A stretch of 64,000 nt of DNA from Synechococcus sp. PCC 7335 (GCF_000155595.1 NZ_DS989904.1:2481290-2545289), one strand, 5' to 3'. Shown: positions 36,210 to 45,666, numbered from the stretch's first letter. The notes: generated by a model not told the origin, from the sequence alone. Made by a program: numbers and translations.

Positions 36210-38414
36210 ATGACGGTAGCTGTTTCTATCCCCAATTTCTGTGAAGGCATCCAACATTTCGGATCTTCCACCCCTGATTTTGAGCAATATGGAAAAACAG
36301 CGGTGATCGCCCCCGATCAGCAGGCGATCGCCTCCCCTACAGATCCTGCTGCCGTTTACCAAACCCGCTTAGCTGCCGATGCTCTGCGCTATCTGACACT
36401 GCACACCACCGCTAGCAAGCAGTCTGGTCACCCTGGTGGCTTTGCCAGCATCGCCGATGTGATTGCTTCACTGATCATGTTGGGCTACAAAAACCTAATC
36501 ACCGAAGTCGGTCACCATGCCCCTGGCTTCTACAGCACCGTTTTTCTAGATACGTCTTTAGAACAAATGGGGATTAAGACCGTTCAGCAAATGGGCGATC
36601 GCTTTCGAGAAACTCACGGCTTGCTCGGTCACCTCTCCGGTCAGATTCCGGGGTTGCTCAGTCCGGCAGGTCCACTTGGTCAGGGTCAGCACTTCGCGAT
36701 GGCTGCGGCCAAACTTCATCCCGATCAGCTCTTTCCAGTCACTATTGGAGATGGAGGCTTAGGTGAACCTTACATTATGAGCAGCTTTGGCCATTTCAAC
36801 ACCATCTATCCAAATATCACGAACTACCTACCAATCCTAGTTTGGAACGGCTTTTCCCAAGAGCACCACAGCATTGTCTCGACCTACACAAACGAGCAGA
36901 TGATTGCCTTTTGGGAAGGAAATGGCTTTGCCAAAGTCATCCTAGTTGATGCTAAAGCGTACGATGATGCCAACCAAGAGGGTGCTTATGTAGATAGCAC
37001 CAACTTTTCTGACAAGCAGCGCACCGTCTTTACCCAAGCGATTCTAGAAGCTACGGACGCAGCGGCGAAGTCGGCGCTAGGCGGTACCCAAACCGTTTTG
37101 ATCGTAAAGCAGCTAAAAGGGGCAGGCGTTCACAAAAGAGGCTCACAGTCTCACAACCTGTACGCTGGTGATAGCTTGGACAAAGATTATATCGTCAGTG
37201 CTTTGAAAGCAAGAGCGCTGCCCCCTGAGGGCTGGGCACTAGTTAGAGAGAACTTCTCTCGCTCTCATGGTGGACCTGCCGCTAAAACTGCTGTCACTGA
37301 ATCTGAGCTGCCGCTATCTGATTTAGGCTCGCTTCCACTGAGTGAATTTGATCTAGGAGAGGATAACAAGCAGGTTGCTACGACAGCGATGGGCACCTTG
37401 GTTGCCCATGTTGGTCAACAAGATCCAAACTTTGTTGTTACTAACGCTGATGGTAACGCGGCTTCTGGTATCAACAATATTAACCAGGCGCTGAAGATTA
37501 TTCATCCGACAACAGACGACACTTATTTTCAGGGGCCAAAGGGTCAGGTTTACGAGCCGCTCAGTGAAGACGCCTGCGCTGGGCTAGCGGCAGCTCAGGC
37601 TTTGATGGGTGCCCGTAGCCTGTGGTGTTCTTACGAATCTTTTGCAATCAACGGCCTACCGATTTGGCAGACAACAACTCAGGCAATGGCCGAATTGCGT
37701 AGACCAACGCCGTCTACGATTTGCTTGTTTACTGCTGGCTCATTAGAGCAAGGACGCAACGGCTGGACTCATCAACGGCCAGAGATCGAGAATTACTTTG
37801 CAGCAATGATGAAGAATGGAAATATCTTTCCGCTATTTCCGATTGATGCCAACAGCATTCAGGTTTGCTATGACTGGGCTGTGACAACTAAGAACAAAGG
37901 CATTCCTATTACCGCTAGCAAATCTCCTTTACCCATTCGCACCACCTTTGATCAAACTCGCACTGCCTTAGAAAAAGGTGCAATTGAGCTACAAGAAACA
38001 CCCGGAGAAAGAACAGTTGTCTTTGGCGTGGTTGGCGATATGATGCTAATTCCTGTTTTAGAAGCCGTAACAGCATTAAACGAACGCGGCATTGGCAGTA
38101 AAGTCATCAGCATTGTCAACCCAAGAAGGCTGTATCGCCCTAGCGATGTCGCTTGGGAGAGCTGTGCTCAGGCTGATGGAGGTTTTTTGAGCGATGCAGA
38201 GTTTGAAGAACTGTTTGACGGGGATGCACTGATTGGCGTAACTGGCGGATCGAGCGCGATGGTAGAGCCGCTCATGCTCAGAAGCAACGCACCACGTGAC
38301 GTATTCTCTTGGAAGCGCGGAGAGACGGCTGCGAGTGCCCGTCAGCTCTTTTCCCTAAATGGTCTAACGGCGAATGCTCTAGCTCAACGAGCACAAGCTC
38401 TCTTGGAGGCTTAG
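36210..38414 (+). CDS. Transketolase/phosphoketolase-superfamily TPP enzyme
   Basis: This 734-residue enzyme has transketolase-type sites: SGHPGG (72-77), GHHAPG (101-106), GPLGQGQ (154-160) and the TPP/Mg motif GDGG (180-183). The segment NYLPILVWNGFSQEHH recalls phosphoketolase, and a pyrimidine-binding second domain and C-terminal domain follow. It sits between transketolase (about 670) and phosphoketolase (about 800) in length, and the phosphoketolase GDGEAETG is changed to GDGGLGEP. The exact reaction is unknown. It is followed three bases later by a four-carbon-acid kinase. An AAGGA site precedes the ATG. Confidence 0.8.
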   Translation: MTVAVSIPNFCEGIQHFGSSTPDFEQYGKTAVIAPDQQAIASPTDPAAVYQTRLAADALRYLTLHTTASKQSGHPGGFASIADVIASLIMLGYKNLITEVGHHAPGFYSTVFLDTSLEQMGIKTVQQMGDRFRETHGLLGHLSGQIPGLLSPAGPLGQGQHFAMAAAKLHPDQLFPVTIGDGGLGEPYIMSSFGHFNTIYPNITNYLPILVWNGFSQEHHSIVSTYTNEQMIAFWEGNGFAKVILVDAKAYDDANQEGAYVDSTNFSDKQRTVFTQAILEATDAAAKSALGGTQTVLIVKQLKGAGVHKRGSQSHNLYAGDSLDKDYIVSALKARALPPEGWALVRENFSRSHGGPAAKTAVTESELPLSDLGSLPLSEFDLGEDNKQVATTAMGTLVAHVGQQDPNFVVTNADGNAASGINNINQALKIIHPTTDDTYFQGPKGQVYEPLSEDACAGLAAAQALMGARSLWCSYESFAINGLPIWQTTTQAMAELRRPTPSTICLFTAGSLEQGRNGWTHQRPEIENYFAAMMKNGNIFPLFPIDANSIQVCYDWAVTTKNKGIPITASKSPLPIRTTFDQTRTALEKGAIELQETPGERTVVFGVVGDMMLIPVLEAVTALNERGIGSKVISIVNPRRLYRPSDVAWESCAQADGGFLSDAEFEELFDGDALIGVTGGSSAMVEPLMLRSNAPRDVFSWKRGETAASARQLFSLNGLTANALAQRAQALLEA

Positions 38415-38417
38415 GTC

Positions 38418-39758
38418 ATGGCAGAAGATACAACGAATCAAGATCAGCCAAAGATAATTGTTCTAGATGACGATCCGACGGGTTCGCAGACGGTGCACAG
38501 CTGTCTGCTGCTGCTGAAGTGGGATGTGGAAACGCTGCTAACGGGATTAGAGGATGAGTCGCCGATCTTCTTTGTGCTGACGAATACGCGATCGCTCACG
38601 CCAGAAACCGCTGCTGCTGTCACGGCCGAGGTTTGTGACAATCTCAAGCAGGCCCTTACTAAAACCAACACCACTAATTTCCTACTGGTTAGTCGATCAG
38701 ACTCTACCTTACGGGGACATTATCCAGTCGAAACCGACGTTATTGCAGAGCATCTAGGCCCCTTTGATGCACACTTTCTTACACCGACTTTCTTCGAAGC
38801 GGGTAGAGTAACTGTAGAGGGTACTCACTATATTGAGTCCAATGGTCAGCGGGTTCCTACCCATGATACAGAATTTGCTAAAGACTCTGTGTTTGGCTAT
38901 AGCACTAGCTACCTACCCGACTATGTAGAAGAAAAAACAAAGGGTAGAATACCGGCTAGTGAAGTAGAGCAGTTCACCTTAAAAGATATTCGTCGGGGCA
39001 GCTTAGATAGACTGCTCATGCTGAAAGGAAATCGATGCGTGGCAGTCGATGGAGAAACGCAAAGCGACTTAGATAAATTCGCTAAAGATCTACTTGCCGC
39101 TGCTGCTCAAGGCAAAAAGTTTTTGTTCCGTAGTGCCGCTAGTCTGCTGACCTCTCTGGCGAATTTACCCCCGCAGCCTACTGCGCCTGAACAGATGTAT
39201 CAGCTCACCCATTCCTTAGCGGGCGCAGTTGTCGTCGGCTCTCATGTCAAAAAAACAACTCGTCAGCTAGAGGCCCTTCTAGATGCGCCCAATACGGTAG
39301 GTGTAGAAGTGGATGTGTTACAGCTAAGAGATAATCCAGATACGGGACACCAGCAGCTGTTGAGTTCTCTTCTTAAAGAGATAGAAGACGCTCACGCTCA
39401 AGGTAAGACGCCCGTTATCTACACTAGCCGAACAGAGCTGACTTTTGATAATCCGCAGACTCGGCTGGCCTTCGGCGATGAAATTTCAGCCCTACTTGTG
39501 GAGGTAGTTCAGGCTTTGCCAAGGGATATTGGCTTTTTAATTAGTAAAGGTGGGATCACTTCAAATAACACGCTGAGCAAAGGTCTAGAGTTGACCTCTG
39601 CTAAACTACTTGGGCAAGTAATTCCAGGTGTGTCTGTGGTGATAACGCCTGCGGACCATCCTGAGTTTGTTGATTTGCCAGTTGTTGTTTTTCCTGGCAA
39701 TGTAGGTGATGATTCTGCTTTAGCGCTAGCTTACAAACGATTGGCTAACATAAAATAG
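38418..39758 (+). CDS. Four-carbon acid sugar kinase family protein (DUF1537)
   Basis: This 446-residue protein has the family N-terminus (VLDDDPTGSQTVHS), a central VSRSDSTLRGHYPVE block and the C-terminal ISKGGITSN and FPGNVGDDSALA motifs of the nucleotide domain. Known members (OtnK, DtnK) phosphorylate D-erythronate, threonate and related four-carbon acids with ATP. Its stop-to-start distance of three bases from the TPP enzyme indicates coupled translation and a shared pathway. The real substrate here is not known. Confidence 0.87.
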   Translation: MAEDTTNQDQPKIIVLDDDPTGSQTVHSCLLLLKWDVETLLTGLEDESPIFFVLTNTRSLTPETAAAVTAEVCDNLKQALTKTNTTNFLLVSRSDSTLRGHYPVETDVIAEHLGPFDAHFLTPTFFEAGRVTVEGTHYIESNGQRVPTHDTEFAKDSVFGYSTSYLPDYVEEKTKGRIPASEVEQFTLKDIRRGSLDRLLMLKGNRCVAVDGETQSDLDKFAKDLLAAAAQGKKFLFRSAASLLTSLANLPPQPTAPEQMYQLTHSLAGAVVVGSHVKKTTRQLEALLDAPNTVGVEVDVLQLRDNPDTGHQQLLSSLLKEIEDAHAQGKTPVIYTSRTELTFDNPQTRLAFGDEISALLVEVVQALPRDIGFLISKGGITSNNTLSKGLELTSAKLLGQVIPGVSVVITPADHPEFVDLPVVVFPGNVGDDSALALAYKRLANIK

Positions 39759-39780
39759 TACTGGCGAATGACAATGTTTG

Positions 39781-39966
39781 TCACTTGGCTGAAGTCGCAG
39801 TTTTTAGCTGAAAGTCTTTTAAAACAACAGGCTGAGTGACTAGCGTTTCATGGATGCGTTTAAAGACGCTATAGTCATCAACGTTGTTCCTTTCTTGTGG
39901 TATGGATACTCCGTTAGAAGACCTTGGGTAGAAGGCCTTGGGAACTTGTTCTTCTGGTAACTTCAC
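39781..39966 (-). CDS. Possible small hypothetical protein, 61 residues
   Basis: An open frame beginning with GTG codes for a charged, soluble 61-residue product with no recognised motif. It lies 41 bases downstream of the secreted hypothetical protein on the same strand. There is no clear ribosome binding site, so it may be chance. Confidence 0.25.
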   Translation of the reverse strand: MKLPEEQVPKAFYPRSSNGVSIPQERNNVDDYSVFKRIHETLVTQPVVLKDFQLKTATSAK

Positions 39967-40007
39967 TGAAATGATTTCTATCTAAAAACTTTCTATCTCG
40001 AAGATCT

Positions 40008-40826
40008 CTATCTAGAAACAATCAGCTCACATATGTATGGCTCTGCTGATTCAGAACTTAACTCCTTACAGAAGTAGCTACCACGTAAGAAAACAGGACG
40101 AACAATCGAAGGATCGCGTCCGTTTTCTTCTAGTGCTAACGCCTCGATATAGTTATCCACATCTTCGGTATGAAAGACTCTGAGCTGATAGCCTTCGACA
40201 ATTGCTGCTGAGCCAAATTGCCGAACAAACGCATAGCGATCAAAGTAAGTGAACTGAGACCATAAACCAGCATCGATGATGACGTCTACGTATCTGAGCC
40301 CATCGTTTGTTCTGTAGGTACTCCACTGTGTAATTGCGGCTTCGTTTTGGCCTCTCTTATTAGGACCATAGCGTTCATTGAGCTGATCTTCTATCCAGGC
40401 GAAGGATGGCTCGCTAAGCTGAGTATCCGAGAGTCGGGTACTAGCAGAAATCAACTCTCCTCGATCCTTTGGAAGAAAGAGAGGAAGCGCTTGCATATTA
40501 GCTAGTCTAGATTGTAGTTCTGCTAGCTCTGCGCTTAAGCCTCCTATCGGCGCAACCCCCTGAGGCGGATCTAAATAACTATCAGGAACAGTAGGAAGAT
40601 TATCTGGGACAGTAGGAATTCCATCCGGTTCGAGTTGGGCTATAGAAGACCGAGTAAGAATATTTGGATGTTCATGGAAAGGTTTATAGAAAGTTTCTGA
40701 ATGAGGTTCAACGAAAGCCATAGCAGAGGCCCTAGTAGATATTACGAGAGCGCAGCTAATTACACCTAGCAGTATGCTAGCTAAGCGCTTGTGCTTTCTT
40801 TTAAGCCACTCCGGTACATCCTCCAT
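40008..40826 (-). CDS. Secreted hypothetical protein
   Basis: This 272-residue protein carries a signal sequence: basic start (KRKHKR), hydrophobic core (LASILLGVISCALVI) and a likely cut near TRASAMA. A Pro-rich stretch follows (about 58-95, with the near-repeat IPTVPDN, LPTVPDS). The rest is a compact domain with two Cys near the end that could form a disulfide in the periplasm. I recognise no family. It lies downstream of the radical SAM gene on the same strand, 39 bases away. Confidence 0.7.
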   Translation of the reverse strand: MEDVPEWLKRKHKRLASILLGVISCALVISTRASAMAFVEPHSETFYKPFHEHPNILTRSSIAQLEPDGIPTVPDNLPTVPDSYLDPPQGVAPIGGLSAELAELQSRLANMQALPLFLPKDRGELISASTRLSDTQLSEPSFAWIEDQLNERYGPNKRGQNEAAITQWSTYRTNDGLRYVDVIIDAGLWSQFTYFDRYAFVRQFGSAAIVEGYQLRVFHTEDVDNYIEALALEENGRDPSIVRPVFLRGSYFCKELSSESAEPYICELIVSR

Positions 40827-40864
40827 TGTGTTTTCTGAGCTGTTCTAATTAGATTAGCTTGACT

Positions 40865-43615
40865 CTAGATAGGTTTAGATAAAACTGGTAGGTTCAAGAT
40901 CAGCTGAGATCGGTGAATATGACCAAGGACCAAGGACTGAGCACTCACCGACTCCATCATCGTGACAATTCCTTTCGGGCGTAGTAAAGTGCCGTCGTTT
41001 CGACAGCTGCCTACGTAGCGCACAGTAACCTGACCAGTAGCCGTTAGTTTCTGTTGAGCGCTGTTTGGTAATGATGTCAGCAAAGCAGGTTCTACAATTT
41101 CAAGCTCGTAGAGATGCGATCGCAAATTTACCTGCTTGGTCTTTCCTGATTTAGTTGTCTTTGTCTGCATAATTTCCTCAGCTCCTAGCACTTGTGCTAT
41201 CCACATTTGCCAGTTTGCTGGGTCATTCAAATTGTCTACCGCTTCAACCGATATCGCGAGTAAGTATTCCGCCAGGGCTAAGCTTTTGGTTGCAGAGGGC
41301 ATCTGTAACGAAACCTCCTCTACTGCGTACAATGGCACGTCCACAGGCAGCTGCGCCTGTAGCCGCGCTTGAAATTCAGCTGGGTCCACTCGCTCTGTCA
41401 GTTCGAAATCAATGATCTCGCCTGTGCTAGTTATTCCCAAAGGCAGTGCATTTGCTAAAGAAATGCGGGGCCCCGGATGAAAGCCACCAGTGAACGCAAT
41501 CGGCAAGGCAGCTCGCCGAATCGCCCGGTCCATCAGCCGCGCAAAATCTAGATGGCCGATCAACGCTATGTCCCCTAGCTTGCCCGCTTGAATTCTAATC
41601 CGCTGGGCTCTGTCCTGATTGGGCCGGAAATGACCAACGAACTGCGGAATTTCTAGGGGAGGGACGACGATATTATGACCAAAATCAGGACCGCAGATAC
41701 CGCAATGAGAACAGCCTTCAAAAGAGCAGTCTGGAACTACCGCAGCTTCTAGTGCCCGCTTGAGATCGTCTTGTAGCCAGGATTTCTCAATGCCAGTATC
41801 GATATGATCCCATGGCAACGGTTTTTCAAGAACGGCCAGCATCGCGTCGCTGACATCTTGACCTTTACCCTCTGTCGTGGCGATGTTTTCATCTAGGTTC
41901 CATTCGCCACTTTCGACCTGACGATACTGCCAGTCTAGGCCTGCCTCTGCAATGGCCTGCGTCCAAGCGCCGAAAGCATTCTCCAAACTCTCCCACCAGG
42001 CATCCATTCCAGCGCCTAGCTCCCAGGCCCGGCGAACGACTAAGGAGAGCCGGCGATCGCCGCGACCCACAAAATTCTCCATTGCCGAGATGCGTACGTC
42101 GGTAAAGTTTGCCTTTACACCCCGAATAGCGTCCAGCTCAGATTTTAGCAACGCCTGCTTACGCCTAAATTCTTCTGTCGATACCGAGTGCCACTGAAAC
42201 GGCGTATGCGGCTTTGGAGTTAGATTAGAGATCGTGATATTGAACTTTAGCGCCCGACGGCCTTTAATAAAGCACTCTCGACGCAGCCATCGTACCGTCT
42301 CGGCAACACCCAGCACGTCTACGTCCGTCTCGCCTGGTAAGCCAATCATAAAGTACAGCTTTACGCGCTCCCAGCCCTGCTCGTAGGCAGTCTTTACACC
42401 GCGCAGCAGCTCCTCATTGGTCAGCCCCTTATTGATAATATCGCGCATTCGCTGTGTACCAGCTTCTGGCGCAAAGGTCAGTCCTGTCTGTCGCAGGCCG
42501 CCTACGATATTGGCAATATTCTCGTCAAACCGGTCAACCCGCTGACTGGGCAACGACAGGTTGATATTGTCATTCTGCAGTCGATTCTTGATCTCCAAAC
42601 CGACTGCAGGCAGCGCTAGGTAGTCCGAACAGCTCAAAGATAGTAGCGAGAACTCGTTATACCCGGTCTCGCGCATGCCTTTCTCGATGGTATCGATGAC
42701 CTGCTCTGGCGGAACGTCTCTAGCCGGACGGGTCAGCATCCCGGGCTGACAAAAGCGACAGCCCCGAGTGCAGCCCCGACGAATCTCTACCGTTAGGCGA
42801 TCATGAACCGTTTCTACGTAGGGAACTAGCCCAATAGAATACTCTGGCATCGGCGGTGCGACCCGGCGCAGTATTCTATTAGGAACATCCGGTCGGTTGG
42901 GATGCACTGAGCCATCTGTTACCATGTCGTAAAACCGAGGCACATAGACACCCGGGACCTGCGCTAAGTCTAGTAGAATCTCCTCACGACTAAGTCCTGC
43001 AGCCTTGCCTTCTTCTAGCACTAGCCCTACTTCTGGCAATAGCTCTTCGCCATCGCCCAGGGCGATAAAATCAAAGAAATCGGCATACGGTTCGGGGTTA
43101 GATGTGGCCGTTCCTCCGCCCGCAAAGATCAATGGCCAGCTACCATCTGCTACATTCCACTGACCATCGGATTGCAGGCGATCGCGCTCTTTCCAAGTCA
43201 GCGGTATTTGAGCTAGAGAAAGCATCTCAAGGATGTTAGTAGCGCCTAGCTCGTAGCTGAGACTAAAGCCGAGAATGTCGAAATCTGTGAGAGAGCGGCG
43301 AGATTCTACAGCAAACAGTGGAATCTGGCGATCGCGCAGCTTCTGAGTGAGATCTGGTGCTGGAAGGTAGGCGCGATCGCAGAGCTGCCGAGGCTGAGCA
43401 TTCAAGATGCTGTACAGAATAATGTGACCTAGATTGGACGCGCCTACTTCATATATCTCTGGATAGGTCAGTACCCATCGCACCGCCGCCGTAGACCAAG
43501 ACTTATGGATAGCGCCTCGTTCATTGCCCAAGTACCTAGCCGGACGAGAAATATCAGCTTTGAGTAGATCAGTGACAGTCTCAGAGAACGATATAGGGGT
43601 GAATGCAGGAAGCAC
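40865..43615 (-). CDS. Radical SAM protein, TIGR03960/TIGR03936 fusion type
   Basis: This is a large radical SAM protein of about 916 residues. A B12-binding-like N-terminal domain precedes the cluster motif CTRGCRFC (CX3CX2C, in RRGCTRGCRFCQPGMLTRP). Then comes the SAM barrel, a Cys-rich link (CSFEGCSHCGICG) and a C-terminal DUF2344 part with GGFHPGPRISLANALPLG. The role is not established; DUF2344 proteins of other bacteria lie near RNase G and ribosomal genes. No ATG fits: I used GTG at 43615, because the conserved part (ISRPARYLG) starts about 20 codons later. A TTG at 43780 is possible. Confidence 0.85.
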   Translation of the reverse strand: MLPAFTPISFSETVTDLLKADISRPARYLGNERGAIHKSWSTAAVRWVLTYPEIYEVGASNLGHIILYSILNAQPRQLCDRAYLPAPDLTQKLRDRQIPLFAVESRRSLTDFDILGFSLSYELGATNILEMLSLAQIPLTWKERDRLQSDGQWNVADGSWPLIFAGGGTATSNPEPYADFFDFIALGDGEELLPEVGLVLEEGKAAGLSREEILLDLAQVPGVYVPRFYDMVTDGSVHPNRPDVPNRILRRVAPPMPEYSIGLVPYVETVHDRLTVEIRRGCTRGCRFCQPGMLTRPARDVPPEQVIDTIEKGMRETGYNEFSLLSLSCSDYLALPAVGLEIKNRLQNDNINLSLPSQRVDRFDENIANIVGGLRQTGLTFAPEAGTQRMRDIINKGLTNEELLRGVKTAYEQGWERVKLYFMIGLPGETDVDVLGVAETVRWLRRECFIKGRRALKFNITISNLTPKPHTPFQWHSVSTEEFRRKQALLKSELDAIRGVKANFTDVRISAMENFVGRGDRRLSLVVRRAWELGAGMDAWWESLENAFGAWTQAIAEAGLDWQYRQVESGEWNLDENIATTEGKGQDVSDAMLAVLEKPLPWDHIDTGIEKSWLQDDLKRALEAAVVPDCSFEGCSHCGICGPDFGHNIVVPPLEIPQFVGHFRPNQDRAQRIRIQAGKLGDIALIGHLDFARLMDRAIRRAALPIAFTGGFHPGPRISLANALPLGITSTGEIIDFELTERVDPAEFQARLQAQLPVDVPLYAVEEVSLQMPSATKSLALAEYLLAISVEAVDNLNDPANWQMWIAQVLGAEEIMQTKTTKSGKTKQVNLRSHLYELEIVEPALLTSLPNSAQQKLTATGQVTVRYVGSCRNDGTLLRPKGIVTMMESVSAQSLVLGHIHRSQLILNLPVLSKPI

Positions 43616-43748
43616 AGCAGTTACAGCAAAAGATACTAGGGCCTTAACTATATCGCAAACCCCGTATTGCAAACCCCATATCGCTAGTTGACCTTTTTCC
43701 CCAGCGGTTATCTGGCGATCTACTGCTAACTTGCTAAACCGACTTATT

Positions 43749-44072
43749 CTATGCCGCCATAGGTACAGGTTCTTGATCAACCATGGTAAAGAGACGATCG
43801 AGCTGAGTGAGTTCTAGAACAATGCGAATAGAAGGAGGCGCAGAGTAGATACTTAAACGGTCGTAGAAAGGCTTAGCTTCGTTAAGAGCAGCCATTAGCG
43901 AAACGAGTCCGGCATTATCCATTGACTCTACCTTACTCATATCCACAACTAATTCGCTGGCATGATCTAAGGCCATTGCATCAGTCAACTGTTGCTGCAA
44001 ACTAAGTGCACTCTCCGCATTAAGTACACCAGTTGGGCAGATAACCGTAACAGGGCTATTCAGGCTGGACAT
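43749..44072 (-). CDS. STAS-domain protein lacking the phospho-serine
   Basis: This 107-residue protein is a single STAS domain of the anti-sigma-factor-antagonist type. The conserved core reads LVVDMSKVESMDNAGLVSLM. Classical antagonists such as SpoIIAA have Asp-Ser-Ser/Thr-Gly-Leu here, with the Ser phosphorylated by a partner kinase; this one has D-N-A-G-L and cannot be switched that way. It sits directly upstream of the radical SAM gene. No partner kinase or phosphatase gene lies nearby. Confidence 0.85.
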   Translation of the reverse strand: MSSLNSPVTVICPTGVLNAESALSLQQQLTDAMALDHASELVVDMSKVESMDNAGLVSLMAALNEAKPFYDRLSIYSAPPSIRIVLELTQLDRLFTMVDQEPVPMAA

Positions 44073-44628
44073 CTTTATCTTTTCCTCAATTGACTTTGAT
44101 TAAATGGCTCGAAGCAACCACTTTTGTGGGCTCAGAACTGACGATTTTGACAATGAGCTACTTGGTACTTAGGTCGCTAGTAAGTAGGTAAACCATAGTC
44201 ACCTGTCAATAGCTAGATACTCAAACCGGAACACCAAAAGATGTCCAATAGAGCAGTCAGCAAAGTACACTACCTCAGTACTAATGACCTCAGTATTAAT
44301 AGGGAGTTAAGTGCTAATCGAGACTAAGGTGCCATTGAGCACCTGATCTACCTGTTCCTTATTTACTTTGAGCCTAAGACTTTGGAACCTGCCTACTAAC
44401 TTAATGACTTAGGCTCAAGCAGACTAGAAGACAATGGTATATTTGTCTGAATCTTGTTCTACTTTGCCGTTCCTCTAAAGTTTTCAGTAAGACTACTTAA
44501 AGCTAGTTTTCCTAGAATTTTCAGAATTTTCAGTCTCACTGGCTACAAACGCTCTAGAGACCCTTTTGGCAGATGAGATCCCTATGACAAATTAAATGAC
44601 AAATTAAGCTGTGGCAGATAGCGATGGT
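44073..44628. other. Gene-free AT-rich region with small repeats
   Basis: These 556 bases lie upstream of the STAS gene and downstream of the hypothetical gene to the right. No convincing gene is seen. An 11-bp repeat (ATGACAAATTA) occurs twice around 44584-44606, and AGAATTTTC is repeated near 44515-44533. The STAS promoter is expected here. The gap is unusually long for this compact segment. Confidence 0.5.
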
Positions 44629-45054
44629 TCACGAAGATAGCTCGCTGGCTGAAGTGAAACGGAAAATATCAGTGTGCGTTTTCCAAAAGCTGTGGATAAA
44701 TTCGCTAAGCTGACGACTGCTATGCTGAGTATCACTATTTGGCGTTAGTTTGAGCTGAACAATCAGCGAGAAAAAATCGAGATCGTAGGTGAGTTGAAAG
44801 GGCGTAAGCGGCCAAATTATATCTGGACAACCTTCTAGGTCATATAGTTTCAGACTGGACTGTTCGGGAGATTGGACTGCGTCTGAGATCATATCTTGAC
44901 GTTTAGCCGATGTAGCACCTTCTGGCAGTCCTCGAATCAAGAGTGTAGGACGTGCCCAACACAGCCGCCTTTGACTGACAATCTGAATTGCTTCGACATA
45001 TAGTCGAGATGAGCCATGCTCTAAGTAGAGAATTTGAGAGGGAACAACGCTCAT
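44629..45054 (-). CDS. Conserved-looking hypothetical protein, 141 residues
   Basis: I do not recognise this protein. From the ATG at 45052-45054 (MSVVPSQILYLEHGSSRLYV) it is a soluble, mixed alpha/beta-looking product with a central RPTLLIRGLPEG segment and a strand-rich middle (DIIWPLTPFQLTYDLDFFSL). The frame extends 24 codons upstream, but that part looks random. It is divergent from clpS. Confidence 0.7.
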   Translation of the reverse strand: MSVVPSQILYLEHGSSRLYVEAIQIVSQRRLCWARPTLLIRGLPEGATSAKRQDMISDAVQSPEQSSLKLYDLEGCPDIIWPLTPFQLTYDLDFFSLIVQLKLTPNSDTQHSSRQLSEFIHSFWKTHTDIFRFTSASELSS

Positions 45055-45365
45055 GAGAATAAGGGGGTTTGAAGGATGCAATCTAAAAGGATTCACCAAA
45101 GAACCGAAGTGAAGTATTAATCTCAATTCGTATCGACTTATTTTCTTTGGCTAAGATATATTAATATTTTTGAAATACCTACACACTACCATCTTACAAG
45201 TGCTCTCGCATCTCTTGAGTTCAGATCTGTGTAGCAGAGAAAGAGCTAGCAAATTGTGGAGATTTTTCTCTTTGCTGGGCGGTTCTAGCGCGATCACTCA
45301 CAATAATGAGAGTCAGCTTTACTTCAGTGGCAAAGTTTCAGTAGCAAAGTTTCAGATTGGATGAT
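45055..45365. other. Promoter region between a hypothetical gene and clpS
   Basis: These 311 bases contain the divergent promoters of the hypothetical gene and clpS. A direct repeat of the type GGCAAAGTTTCAG/AGCAAAGTTTCAG lies at about 45330-45355, just before clpS. No gene is seen. Confidence 0.5.
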
Positions 45366-45659
45366 ATGTCTACTTCTATTAGCACAATCGAAAAACCGTC
45401 GGTTTCAACTGTTCGTAAAATTGCCCCTCGTTACCGGGTGCTTTTGCACAACGACGATTTCAACAGCATGGAGTATGTGGTAGAGGCCTTGATTGAAACA
45501 GTCCCTTCGCTCACCGCACCTCAAGCGATAGATATTATGATGCAGACGCACAATACGGGGATCGGTCTAGTGATCGTCTGCGAGATGGAACATGCTGAGT
45601 TTTACTGTGAGGGACTCAAGGGTAAGGGGTTGACCAGTACGATCGAACCTGAAGAATAG
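45366..45659 (+). CDS. clpS: ATP-dependent Clp protease adaptor ClpS
   Basis: ClpS brings N-end-rule substrates to the ClpC/ClpP protease. The 97-residue product has the binding loop LLHNDDFNSMEYVVEAL and the family block MMQTHNTGIGLVIVCEMEHA. I chose the ATG at 45366; an in-frame TTG lies three codons upstream. It is followed seven bases later by the CPBP protease gene, so the two are probably co-transcribed. Cyanobacteria often have two ClpS forms; this one looks like the classical ClpS1. Confidence 0.93.
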   Translation: MSTSISTIEKPSVSTVRKIAPRYRVLLHNDDFNSMEYVVEALIETVPSLTAPQAIDIMMQTHNTGIGLVIVCEMEHAEFYCEGLKGKGLTSTIEPEE

Positions 45660-45666
45660 AGGATAG

